The notes under the pieces are model-generated. The model was given only the letters and a program-made list of their open reading frames with translations, had not been told where the DNA came from and did not search any database. Below, one piece after another: positions 49,019 through 58,585 of a stretch of DNA of 64,000 bases (positions are counted from its first letter, which is position 1; the number at the start of each line of letters is the position of its first letter). Source of the stretch: VRUE01 sp963703335. Its GTDB lineage: Bacteria; Actinomycetota; Thermoleophilia; Solirubrobacterales; 70-9. The stretch covers positions 2,728,001 to 2,792,000 of the forward strand of contig OY969812.1 in the NCBI GenBank assembly GCA_963703335.1, read 5' to 3'. The translations under genes and the position numbers were made by a program.

Positions 49019-49966
49019 GTGACGCAGGAACTGGATAGGGCAGTGCGGACGGTGTTGCGGGATTGCTTGCGGGTCGAACCGGCCGAAGAGGTGCTGGTGA
49101 TCTGCAATCCGGTAACCGAGGACATCGGCGCGCTGATGCGGATCGAGGCCGAGGGTGACGGTGCCTACGCCACGCTGGTGGTGATCTCAGAGCTCGAATC
49201 CAACGGGGCCGAGCCGCCGACGCCCGTTGCCGCGGCGATGATCGCCTCCCACGTCGTGATCGCGCCGACGATCCAGTCGCTCTCGCACACCTATGCGCGC
49301 CGGGCTGCCAACCAGGCAGGGGCGCGGATCGCCACTCTTCCCGGCGTCACCGAGGACATGCTGGCGCGGTTGATGAACGCCGATATGGGCGAGCTGCGGC
49401 GGCGTGGCGCGGCGATCGCCGCCCTCTTGAACAGCGGCCAGGAGGCCCGGATCACCTGCCAGCACGGCAGCGACCTGCGGCTCGGGCTCGAGGACCGCGT
49501 GCCGATCGCCGACGCCGGCGTGCTCGACGCCCCAGGCGCCTTCGGCAACCTTCCCTGCGGAGAGGCCTTTGTCGCTCCGAGCAGCGGCGAGGGCACGCTC
49601 GTGGTGGATGGCTCGATCGCCGGGGTGGGCAAAGTCGAGACGCCCGTGGAGCTGACCGTGCGCGACGGTCACCTCACCGACGCGACCGGCCCCGAGGGCG
49701 CGACCTTGCTCGAACTGCTGACGATGCACGGCGAGGACGGCACGAACATTGCCGAGCTCGGCATAGGCACCAACGAAGAGGCCACCCTCACCGGCAACAT
49801 CCTCGAGGACGAGAAGATTCTCGGCACCGCCCACGTTGCCTTTGGCGCCTCTGCGGCGATTGGCGGCAAAGTTCAGGTCCCCGTGCATCTCGATTGCGTG
49901 GTGCTCGAACCGAGCATCGAAATCGACGGTACGGAGATCGTCCGCGCCGGCGAGCTGCTCGTCTGA
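49019..49966 (+). CDS. M29-like aminopeptidase / NicX-like family protein
   Basis: 315 residues. Layout of the thermophilic metallo-aminopeptidase family: an N-terminal strand-helix domain starting VRTVLRDCLRVEPAEEVLVI, a helical middle with QSLSHTYARRAANQAGARIA, and a C-terminal part with GNLPCGEAFVAP, where Glu is an expected metal ligand, and LGIGTNEEATLTGNILEDEK followed by TAHVAFG, where Glu, His and Asp ligands are expected. It may release N-terminal residues in the cytoplasm or act on a ring substrate as NicX does. GTG start with a leaderless promoter. The formiminotransferase starts 2 bp after its stop. Confidence 0.75.
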   Translation: MTQELDRAVRTVLRDCLRVEPAEEVLVICNPVTEDIGALMRIEAEGDGAYATLVVISELESNGAEPPTPVAAAMIASHVVIAPTIQSLSHTYARRAANQAGARIATLPGVTEDMLARLMNADMGELRRRGAAIAALLNSGQEARITCQHGSDLRLGLEDRVPIADAGVLDAPGAFGNLPCGEAFVAPSSGEGTLVVDGSIAGVGKVETPVELTVRDGHLTDATGPEGATLLELLTMHGEDGTNIAELGIGTNEEATLTGNILEDEKILGTAHVAFGASAAIGGKVQVPVHLDCVVLEPSIEIDGTEIVRAGELLV

Positions 49967-49968
49967 GC

Positions 49969-50859
49969 GTGGCGGCGCAACTGCTTGCCGTTCCCAACGT
50001 CTCGGAGGGTCGTGACCACGGCCGCATTGACGCCTTGCAGAGGGCCTTTTCGCTTGAGGTAGCCCCGCTGGACCGGCACTCCGACCGCGATCACAACCGC
50101 ACCGTCTTCACCTTGGCCGGCGAGCCGACGCGATTGCGCGATGCTCTCCTCAGCGGCGCCGAGCAGGCTGTCGAGACGATCGACATGAGGACTTACGCCG
50201 GGCTCCATCCCGCGGTCGGGGCGCTCGACGTTTGCCCTTTGGTCTGGCTCGACCCGGCCGAGGAGGTCGCGGCCCGCAGAGAGGCCGCGGAGGTGGCCGA
50301 GCAGATCGGCGGCCTCGGCGTCCCGGTCTTCCTCTACGGCGAGTTGTCGAGCCGCCCCGAGCACGCCGAGCGTGCCTATTTCCGCAACGGTGGCTTGGCC
50401 GATCTCTGGCTGCGGATGGAGGGCGGCGAGCTGCGTCCCGACTTCGGCCCCGAGCTGCCCCACCCGACCGCCGGCGTGACCCTGGTCACGGCGCGCCCGC
50501 CGCTCGCCGCATTCAACGTCGAGTTGGACAGCAGTGATGTGGATCTGGCCCGCGCCGTGGCCGCCGGGCTGCGCGAGTCCGGCGGTGGCCTGCCGGGCGT
50601 GAGGGCGATCGGGCTCGCCCTCTCCAGCGGCCGCACTCAGGTCTCCACCAATATCCACAACCCGCTCCTCGTCCCGCTGGCTGAGGTGGTTTCGACCGTC
50701 CGTTCCCTCGCTGAGCCGCTTGGCGCGCATCCGATCGAAGCCGAGATCGTCGGCCTCGTGCCCGAGGCTGCCCTCGCCGGCTATCCGAGCGACGTGCCGC
50801 TACGCGACTTCGTCGCCGCCCGACAGACGATCGAGGCTCGGCTCGCGGCCGCTTCTTAG
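49969..50859 (+). CDS. ftcD: glutamate formimidoyltransferase (FtcD N-terminal type)
   Basis: 296 residues from GTG 49969, just after the upstream stop. The opening LLAVPNVSEGRDHGRIDALQ and the block LDRHSDRDHNRTVFTLAG carry the catalytic histidines of formiminotransferases, followed by THxG-like YAGLHPAVGALDVCPLVWLD. The C-terminal subdomain contains RAIGLALSSGRTQVSTNIHN. The enzyme moves a formimino group from formiminoglutamate to tetrahydrofolate in histidine breakdown. Only the transferase part is present, with no cyclodeaminase. Pairing with a peptidase suggests amino-acid catabolism. Confidence 0.85.
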   Translation: MAAQLLAVPNVSEGRDHGRIDALQRAFSLEVAPLDRHSDRDHNRTVFTLAGEPTRLRDALLSGAEQAVETIDMRTYAGLHPAVGALDVCPLVWLDPAEEVAARREAAEVAEQIGGLGVPVFLYGELSSRPEHAERAYFRNGGLADLWLRMEGGELRPDFGPELPHPTAGVTLVTARPPLAAFNVELDSSDVDLARAVAAGLRESGGGLPGVRAIGLALSSGRTQVSTNIHNPLLVPLAEVVSTVRSLAEPLGAHPIEAEIVGLVPEAALAGYPSDVPLRDFVAARQTIEARLAAAS

Positions 50860-50869
50860 CGCCGGGCGC

Positions 50870-50881
50870 TAGATTCACGCC
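50870..50881 (+). promoter_or_regulatory. leaderless-type -10 element
   Basis: TAGATT at 50870-50875, 6 nt before ATG 50882. Confidence 0.5.
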
Positions 50882-51247
50882 ATGGCCCAGACCAAGAAGA
50901 AGCGCCAACGTAAGCACCGCGGCACCCAAGGCGGCCGCGTCGATGCCAACCGTCGTACGTCGCGGCCGCGCAGCCGCGCTGAGGCAAAAGCCCGTGCCCG
51001 CTCCGGCGCCAAACGCGCCCCCCGCGGCGACCAGCCGCCGACCTGGCGCGGCTCGACCATCCGCGGCGTCATCGCAGCGGCGATCTTCACGGTCCTGCTC
51101 CTGCTGATCTTCCAGCGCTCGCCCGGCGCCGCCCTGGCCCTGGGCGGCTTCATGCTGGTCTTCTACATTCCCGCCGGCTACTACATCGACCTGCATATGT
51201 GGCGGCGGCGCGAGCGGTCCAGGATGCGCTCTTCCGGCGACTCGTGA
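50882..51247 (+). CDS. small membrane protein with basic N-terminus, hypothetical
   Basis: 121 residues. Residues 1-55 are extremely Lys/Arg-rich (KKKRQRKHRGTQGGR at the start), then two membrane helices, GVIAAAIFTVLLLLIFQ and LALGGFMLVFYIPAGYYI, and a short basic tail. The basic region should face the cytoplasm and could touch nucleic acid or lipid headgroups. The stop overlaps the MBL hydrolase start (GTGA). Leaderless promoter directly upstream. No function known to me. Confidence 0.7.
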   Translation: MAQTKKKRQRKHRGTQGGRVDANRRTSRPRSRAEAKARARSGAKRAPRGDQPPTWRGSTIRGVIAAAIFTVLLLLIFQRSPGAALALGGFMLVFYIPAGYYIDLHMWRRRERSRMRSSGDS

Positions 51248-51885
51248 GCCTCGAGGTTCGCCAGCTCACAGTCGGACCGATCGCGGAGAACTGTTTCGTC
51301 CTCCGCGCGGAGGGGGGCGACAAGGCGCTGATCGTCGACCCGGGCGAGGAGGCGGAGCGCATCCTCGCCGAGGTCGAGCAGACCGGGGCCGAGGTCGAGG
51401 CGATCTTGATCACCCACTGCCATTTCGATCACGTTGGCGCCGTCACCCCGGTTGCCGCGGCGACCGGCGCGCCCGTCTACTGCCCCGAGATCGAGGTGCC
51501 AGTTCTCGCCGACATCATGTCCTTCACCATCCCCGGCTTCGGCCCCTACGAGGGCTACGAGGCCGACGAGACGGTCAAGGGTGGCGAGGCGCTGGAGCTG
51601 GCTGGCCTCACGCTCGACGTGCGCTTCACTCCCGGTCACAGCCCGGGGCACGTCACCTACTCGGTCCGCGGCGAGGACGCGATCTTCTCCGGTGACGTCC
51701 TCTTCCAAGGCTCGGTCGGCCGCGTCGACCTGCCGGGGGGGGACGGGCCGACGTTGCTGCAGTCGATCCAGGCGCTGCTCGACTCTCACCCCGACGAGAC
51801 GGTTGTCTACCCCGGCCATATGGGCGTGACGACCCTCGGCGCGGAGCGGGCGACGAATCCCTTTCTCACCTCACTCTCCCGCTAG
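51244..51885 (+). CDS. metallo-beta-lactamase fold hydrolase, glyoxalase II-like
   Basis: 213 residues from GTG 51244. Metal site: ITHCHFDHVGAV (HxHxDH), FTPGHSPGHVTY for the third His, AIFSGDVLFQGSVGR with the bridging Asp, and YPGHM for the last His. This is the glyoxalase II-type ligand set, cytoplasmic, likely cleaving a thioester such as S-lactoyl-thiol. Coupled to the small membrane protein by overlap and followed 41 bp later by hisS. The same position before hisS is familiar in actinobacteria. Confidence 0.88.
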   Translation: MSLEVRQLTVGPIAENCFVLRAEGGDKALIVDPGEEAERILAEVEQTGAEVEAILITHCHFDHVGAVTPVAAATGAPVYCPEIEVPVLADIMSFTIPGFGPYEGYEADETVKGGEALELAGLTLDVRFTPGHSPGHVTYSVRGEDAIFSGDVLFQGSVGRVDLPGGDGPTLLQSIQALLDSHPDETVVYPGHMGVTTLGAERATNPFLTSLSR

Positions 51886-51910
51886 GCGGCGGGGGAGCGG
51901 TCGGCGCCGA

Positions 51911-51925
51911 TAAGGTCGCGGCACT
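51911..51925 (+). promoter_or_regulatory. leaderless-type -10 element of hisS-aspS
   Basis: TAAGGT at 51911-51916, 9 nt before GTG 51926. Confidence 0.45.
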
Positions 51926-53172
51926 GTGGCGGGACACAAGTACCAGGCACCGCGGGGCACCTTCGACGTACTGCCCGAGGCAGCGCTCATGCGGCGCCGG
52001 ATCGAGCACACCGCTGCGTCGATCTTTGCTGCTGCCGGGTACGGGCCGATCGCGACGCCGAGCTTCGAGGACACGGAGCTGTTCGAGCGTGGCGTCGGCC
52101 ACTCGACGGACATCGTTCGCAAGGAGATGTTCACCTTCGAGGACAAGGGCGGTCGCAGTCTGACCCTGCGCCCCGAGGGCACGGCGCCGATCTGCCGCGC
52201 CTACGTTGAGCACGGCATGCAGGCGCTGGCCCAGCCGGTCAAGCTCTTCTACGTCGGGCCGTTCTTCCGCCACGAGCGCCCCCAGGCGGGACGCTACCGT
52301 CAGTTTCACCAGCTCGGAGCCGAGGCAATTGGCACCGACTCGCCGCTTGCCGACGCCGAGTTGATCGGCTTGCTGGCTGAGCTGCTGGCCGAGTTGGGGG
52401 TGCCGGGAGTCGAGTTGCGCCTGGGGAGTCTCGGCTCGCTCGACACGCGACAGGCCTACCTCGAGGAGTTGAAGTCCCACCTGCGCACCCACGAGGGCGA
52501 GCTGTCGAAAGAGGTGCGCGAGCGCATCGACGCGAACCCACTGCGTGCCTTTGATTCCGACGACGAGGGGACGCGCGCGGTGATGGAGTCGGCTCCGAAG
52601 CTGGTCGAGCTCCTGGAGGGCGAGGACGCCGAGCATTTCGAGGAGGTGCGGGCATTGCTCGACGCCGCCGCCGTCTCCTACGAGATCGATCCCACCCTCG
52701 TGCGCGGCCTCGACTACTACACACGCACGATTTTCTCCTTCGTCTGCGACCGGCTCGGCGCCCAGTCGGAGATCGGCGGCGGCGGCCGCTACGACGGCCT
52801 GGTCGAGCAGCTCGGTGGTAAGCCCACGCCGGCCGTTGGCTGGGCGGCTGGGATCGAGCGGATCATGCTCGCGCTCGACGAAGGGGTGTCGGCGCCGGGC
52901 CGGGAGGTCTTCGTCGCGGTGGCAGATCCGGGGCGCGATCGCCGCGCCCTCGCTCTCGTGCTGGCGGGTGAATTGCGCAAGGCCGGGATCTCAGCCGAGA
53001 TCGACCTGGGTGGGCGAGGCCTCAAGGGCCAGCTCAAGCACGCCGACCGCATCGGCGCCCGCCGTGTCGTCATCCTCGACGCCGACGGCGCCCAGCTTCG
53101 CGACATGGCGAGCGGCGAGCAACGGCCCGTCGCGACGGGCAACCTGATCGACGAGATAACTGGGGGAGAGGC

Positions 53173-53176
<4 letters not shown>
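51926..53176 (+). CDS. hisS: histidyl-tRNA synthetase
   Basis: 416 residues, a class II synthetase charging tRNA-His. Motif 1 is around YGPIATPSFEDTELFERGVG; motif 2 is FYVGPFFRHERPQAGRYRQF; the histidine-A loop is LVRGLDYYTRTIFSF; motif 3 is AVGWAAGIERIM. The C-terminal anticodon domain (about 325-416) includes GISAEIDLGGRGLKGQLKHA. Length is normal for bacteria. GTG start behind a leaderless promoter. The stop overlaps the aspS start by ATGA. Confidence 0.95.
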
Positions 53177-54980
<1,804 letters not shown>

Positions 54981-54984
<4 letters not shown>

Positions 54985-55268
54985 GCTTTGCCGACCGGAT
55001 CCGGGCCGCGTTCACGCGCTCGCCGGGACCGGGCGCTACGCCGGTTCACGTCGATGACCCCCGCTACGACAGCTGGGAGGTGGTGCGCGATTTCGCCGAC
55101 GTAAGGACCGCCCGGGCCTGGCACCAGGCGCTGAAAGAGGCTCGCATCGAGGCGGTTCTCACCGTCGACTGGCCGCTCGACCGCTACGGTCGCGGCGACA
55201 TCGCCCTGCGCGTCCGGCCGGAGGACTGGAGCGAGGCTGAGTTGCTGCTCTCGAATCTCGACGATTGA
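54981..55268 (+). CDS. DUF2007-like small protein, hypothetical
   Basis: 95 residues, no signal or membrane segment. The segment WEVVRDFADVRTARAWHQAL then KEARIEAVLTVD resembles the ferredoxin-like signal-transducing domain annotated as DUF2007, where a small protein compares two loci (VxxFxxxxEAxxxxxxLxxxGI). The tail has ALRVRPEDWSEAELLLSNL. ATG 54981 overlaps the aspS stop. Function unknown. Confidence 0.6.
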
Positions 55269-55330
55269 CCTCGGTCGGAGTTGGCGATCAGCCACTCGCC
55301 AGGACGACTTTGCGGTGGTACGGTTCGCCC

Positions 55331-55489
55331 AGAGGCTCGAGCCCGTGCGAGAGCCGTCTCACCGTTTGACCCAACACAAACGGCGCGGGAGCTGATCTCT
55401 CTCGGTCCTGTGGGACTGCGAGGAGGCGCCCACCCTTTACTTCAAGGGATCAAAGCCAGAGGCGGTACCGGCGGGCTGGAGCCTCCTTT
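55331..55489 (+). ncRNA. ssrS: 6S RNA candidate
   Basis: GAGGCTCGAGCCCG (55332-55345) pairs with CGGGCTGGAGCCTC (55472-55485) at 13 of 14 positions as a closing stem. Inside, GGCGC (55382-55386) pairs with GCGCC (55426-55430) under an apical hairpin CTCGGTCC/GGAC-TG-CGAG (55401-55422), which is like the CUCGGUCC apical arm of Escherichia coli 6S RNA. The 3' side has CCCTT/AAGGG (55433-55448), then CAAAGCC and GGCGG, as in proteobacterial 6S RNA. A 5'-side hairpin CCGTTTG/CAAACGG (55362-55383) borders the bubble. TACGGT at 55319-55324 fits a -10; CCTTT follows the stem. The product would bind RNA polymerase holoenzyme. Confidence 0.7.
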
Positions 55490-55553
55490 GCTTGCGTGTT
55501 TCGCGACATTCCGCGCACCAAACGCGCGTTGCGACCGGCGACCATCGGCGCCA

Positions 55554-56503
55554 TGTCCGACGAGACGCGGATTTCCCATCTCAGGCATGGAAAATCCGCG
55601 TCTCGTTCGCTCGACCCCCGGGTTGGAGATCTCGCTGAGGGCCAGCATGGGGTTGTTGCTCGATGGCAGCTCTTGGAGCTGGGGATGGGGAGGGGGGCGA
55701 TTGAGGCTCGGATTTCGCGTGGTCAACTCCGCCGCGTCCACTGGGGCGTCTATGCGGTCGGCCACCGACCGATGAGTCGCGAGAGCCGCTGGATGGCGGC
55801 GGTCCTGTCCGCCGGCCGCGGCGCTGTGTTGAGCCACCGTTCGGCCGGGGCGCTGTGGCGGATCCTGCCGACAATGTCGATTGCTCCCGAAGTGACGCGG
55901 CCGACGCGATTTGAGTCGAAATCGGGTTTGCGGGCCCACTGCGGATTGGTACGACCCGACGAGATCACGTGCCTCGACGGGATTCCAGTCACATCGGCGC
56001 CCCGGACCATGCTCGACGTTGCGGAGCTTTCGACCATGCACCAGCTGGAAAAGGCGCTGAACGAGTTGGAAGTGCGGGGCATCACCGACAAGCTGTCGAT
56101 TCCGGACCTGCTGGAGCGGTATCCGCGAAAGCGGGGATCGGCAAAGTTGAGGGTTCTTCTTGCGGATGAGGCCGCCGTGCGGGGAGTGACCCGCAAGGAA
56201 CTCGAGGCGCGGTTCGCAAAGCTTCTCGACAGCACCGATTTGCCCCGCCCACGGCTCAACGCCGATGTCGCCGTCCGCGGCCGTTTCTACGAAGCCGACT
56301 GTCTTTGGGCGGAGCAGCGGGTCATCATCGAGCTTGATGGACGTGCGGTGCATGGCACTGGCCGGGCATTCGAGAAGGACCGGGAGCGAGATCGCATCCT
56401 GCAGGCGGAGGGCTGGCGGGGGGCACGGATCACCTGGCTCCAGCTACGCGACGAAGCACCCGCGGTTATCGCCGACCTGCGCAAGATGTTGACGGCGAGC
56501 TAG
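55554..56503 (+). CDS. AbiEi-like N-terminus fused to DUF559-type nuclease domain
   Basis: 316 residues from ATG 55554. The N-terminal part (about 25-110) resembles the winged-helix of type IV antitoxins: LAEGQHGVVARWQLLELGMG, then ISRGQLRRVHWGVYAVGH and LSHRSAGALWRI. The middle has VTSAPRTMLDVAELSTMHQL. The C-terminal 100 residues carry a Vsr/DUF559-like nuclease pattern: RFYEADCLWAEQRVIIELDG, with Glu-Asp and Glu-Asp pairs, then HGTGRAFEKDRERDRILQAE and ARITWLQLRDE. A DNA-binding regulator-nuclease is inferred. There is no toxin partner beside it. A perfect 14-bp inverted repeat lies in its first codons, and the 6S RNA candidate ends 64 bp upstream. Confidence 0.75.
55561..55605. repeat. 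perfect 14-bp inverted repeat in the first codons
   Basis: CGAGACGCGGATTT (55561-55574) and AAATCCGCGTCTCG (55592-55605) pair perfectly, with CCAT/ATGG inside the 17-nt loop. It begins 7 nt after the ATG at 55554, where it could serve as operator or as a translation-blocking hairpin. Confidence 0.85.
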
Positions 56504-56548
56504 TTCACGCCTATGGCGGCCAAGCCGTCGGAAACGGGTCGAGCCTCC

Positions 56549-56560
56549 TACCCTGTAGCG
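56549..56560 (+). promoter_or_regulatory. leaderless-type -10 element
   Basis: TACCCT at 56549-56554, 6 nt before ATG 56561. It decides the start: an upstream ATG at 56513 would place the promoter inside the gene. Confidence 0.4.
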
Positions 56561-58084
56561 ATGGACCGTGAGATGTTCGACGCTTACCTGCATGACCTGA
56601 GCCGGCATGGCCCGGCCGAGGACGGCGCCTTCACGGGGGCGGCCGGCGGCGCTGCTTGTGGAGACCTTTCGCGCCTCTCGCTGGTGATCGAGGGCGGACG
56701 GATTGCGCGAGTGACCTTCGATGCCGAGGGCTGTGGTGCCACTCGGGCGGCGAGCGCGGCGGTGGCGGAGATGGTCGACGGCGCCAGCGTGCTCGACGCG
56801 GCGCGCATTGGGACGGATGAGGTCGACGAGGTGCTTGGTGGCTTGACGCCAGCCAAGCGCCACGCGGCGCAGCTGGCGGCCGACGCGCTCCATCGCGCTT
56901 TGGCGCAAGCGGCAGCCTCGGCGGAGACATTGGTTCAGGCAGCCGCCTCGGCAGACACGCTGGCGGCGGCACCTGCGGACGCCCCGGCCCAAGACGGCGC
57001 CTTGCCAGGCGGTGGAGAGGAAGCTGTCGACCGTGTGCTGGTCGCGATGTCTGGTGGCGTCGACAGCGCCGTCGCGGCCTTGTTGGAGCGAGAGCGGGGG
57101 GCGGAGGTAGTCGGGGTAACGCTGAAGCTCTGGGCGGACCCGCAGACCGACGGGGCCAAGGCCTGCTGTTCACCCGAGGCCGTGCTCGGCGCCCGCGCGC
57201 TTGCCCACACGCTCGGCATACCCCACCTGACGCTCGACCTCGAGGAGGAGTTCCGGCGCCGCGTCGTCGCCGAGTTCGTCGACGGATATGCCGCGGGCAG
57301 CACCCCCAATCCCTGCATCGCCTGCAACGGCGAGGTGCGGATCGCGGCGATGGTCGATCTCGCCGGCCGCCTCGGCGCTGGCCATCTGGTCACCGGCCAT
57401 TACGCCCGCATCGTCAGCGACGGCGAGGGGCCGCTCCTCGCCGCGGCATCCGACGCGAACAAGGACCAGAGCTACATGCTCGCGGCGTTGCCCCCCGGCC
57501 TCTTGGAGCGCGTCCGCTTTCCGCTCACCGAGCTGACCAAGCCGGAGGTGCGGGAGATCGCCGCCCGCCATCAGCTTGCCGTCGCGCGTAAGCCGGAGAG
57601 TCAGGACCTCTGCTTCCTCTCCGGTCAGGGCAAGTCCGACTTCCTGCGTCGCCACGGCGGCCTGCGCGAGCGCGAGGGGGACTTGCTCGATCGCTCGGGC
57701 AGGGCGATCGGGAGGCACCGCGGCCACCACAACTTTACAGTCGGCCAGCGCCGCGGCATCCGCGTCTCCGCCGAGGAGCCCCTCTACGTACTTGCGACCG
57801 ACGCCGCGGCGAACACGGTCACGGTCGGTCCCCGCCGCGAGCTGATGGCGCGAACCGTCCGCCTCCGCAACGCCACCCTTCATCGCGACGGTGAGAACGT
57901 CGACGCGGTGCGCCTTCGCTACCGCTCACAACCAGTCCCCGCCGCAATAGCCGCGACGGGGACTGGACAGCACGCCGAACTGAAGGTGGAGCTCGGCGAG
58001 GACTTCGCCGGCGTATCGCCCGGGCAGACCGCCGTGCTGATGCAGGGCGAGGCGATCGTCGGCCACGGCACGATCAGCGGTTAG
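56561..58084 (+). CDS. mnmA: NifU/IscU-like domain fused to tRNA 2-thiouridylase MnmA
   Basis: 507 residues. Residues 1-120 are an IscU/NifU-N-like domain with Cys33 (GAACGDLSRLSL) and Cys58 (FDAEGCGATRAASAAVAE). The third usual Cys is Ala in KRHAAQLAADALHRA, where IscU has KxHCSxLA. After an Ala-rich linker comes MnmA: the PP-loop SGGVDSA at about 164, NPCIACN with the first catalytic Cys, ESQDLCFLSGQ with the second, and the C-terminal FTVGQRRGI and beta-barrel. MnmA thiolates uridine 34 of Lys, Glu and Gln tRNAs. The fused scaffold could deliver sulfur or hold a cluster directly at the enzyme. Convergent with the next gene by 4 bp. Confidence 0.88.
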   Translation: MDREMFDAYLHDLSRHGPAEDGAFTGAAGGAACGDLSRLSLVIEGGRIARVTFDAEGCGATRAASAAVAEMVDGASVLDAARIGTDEVDEVLGGLTPAKRHAAQLAADALHRALAQAAASAETLVQAAASADTLAAAPADAPAQDGALPGGGEEAVDRVLVAMSGGVDSAVAALLERERGAEVVGVTLKLWADPQTDGAKACCSPEAVLGARALAHTLGIPHLTLDLEEEFRRRVVAEFVDGYAAGSTPNPCIACNGEVRIAAMVDLAGRLGAGHLVTGHYARIVSDGEGPLLAAASDANKDQSYMLAALPPGLLERVRFPLTELTKPEVREIAARHQLAVARKPESQDLCFLSGQGKSDFLRRHGGLREREGDLLDRSGRAIGRHRGHHNFTVGQRRGIRVSAEEPLYVLATDAAANTVTVGPRRELMARTVRLRNATLHRDGENVDAVRLRYRSQPVPAAIAATGTGQHAELKVELGEDFAGVSPGQTAVLMQGEAIVGHGTISG

Positions 58085-58512
58085 GCCTGTGCTTCTTCCC
58101 GTTCTTTCCTGCGTTCGTCGCGGCGCAGCTTCGCGGCGGCTTTGACGCAGCGACTGAAGGCTGTGCCCTTCTCGCCTTTGACGTGTTTTTTGCTTTCGCC
58201 TTTGCAGGTCTGGCGCGGGCTCTGGTTCGGGTGGTCGGCGGCGTGCGCCATATTGGTCACGCAGTTGCTGAAGTCGGTGCCTTTCTCGCCTTTGACGTGC
58301 TCCTTGCTTTCGCCCTGGCAGTATTTGCCGTAGGCCTTTGCCTGCGGGGGCGGGGCGGGTTCGTAGCTGGGTCCCTGACCCTGCCCTTGCCCTTGACCCT
58401 GCCCTTGCCCTTGACCCTGTCCTTTGCCGTTTCCGGGCGTCGCCAGAGCCATGGCGGGGACGATCAGGGCGAGAACCCCGACAACGATTGAGAACCTCAG
58501 GTAAGCCTTCAT
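58081..58512 (-). CDS. secreted protein with Gly-Gln repeat and two Cys repeats
   Basis: 143 residues from the ATG at 58512, which has GGAGG just upstream on this strand. Signal peptide FSIVVGVLALIVPAMALA. Then a GQ dipeptide run (about 9 copies), a Pro/Ala linker, and two copies of a 28-residue unit: YCQGESKEHVKGEKGTDFSN-CV and TCKGESKKHVKGEKGTAFSR-CV, separated by a His/Asn/Pro segment. The end is very basic and helical. Each unit has two Cys, probably disulfide-linked outside the cell. The function is unknown. The stop overlaps the mnmA stop. Confidence 0.75.
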   Translation of the reverse strand: MKAYLRFSIVVGVLALIVPAMALATPGNGKGQGQGQGQGQGQGQGQGPSYEPAPPPQAKAYGKYCQGESKEHVKGEKGTDFSNCVTNMAHAADHPNQSPRQTCKGESKKHVKGEKGTAFSRCVKAAAKLRRDERRKEREEAQA

Positions 58513-58585
58513 CGTGCCTCCTTCGACTGCGGTCGAACGGTTTCTGTCTCGGCGGTTAAACGGGCCAGTCGAGCGTTCGTCAGGG

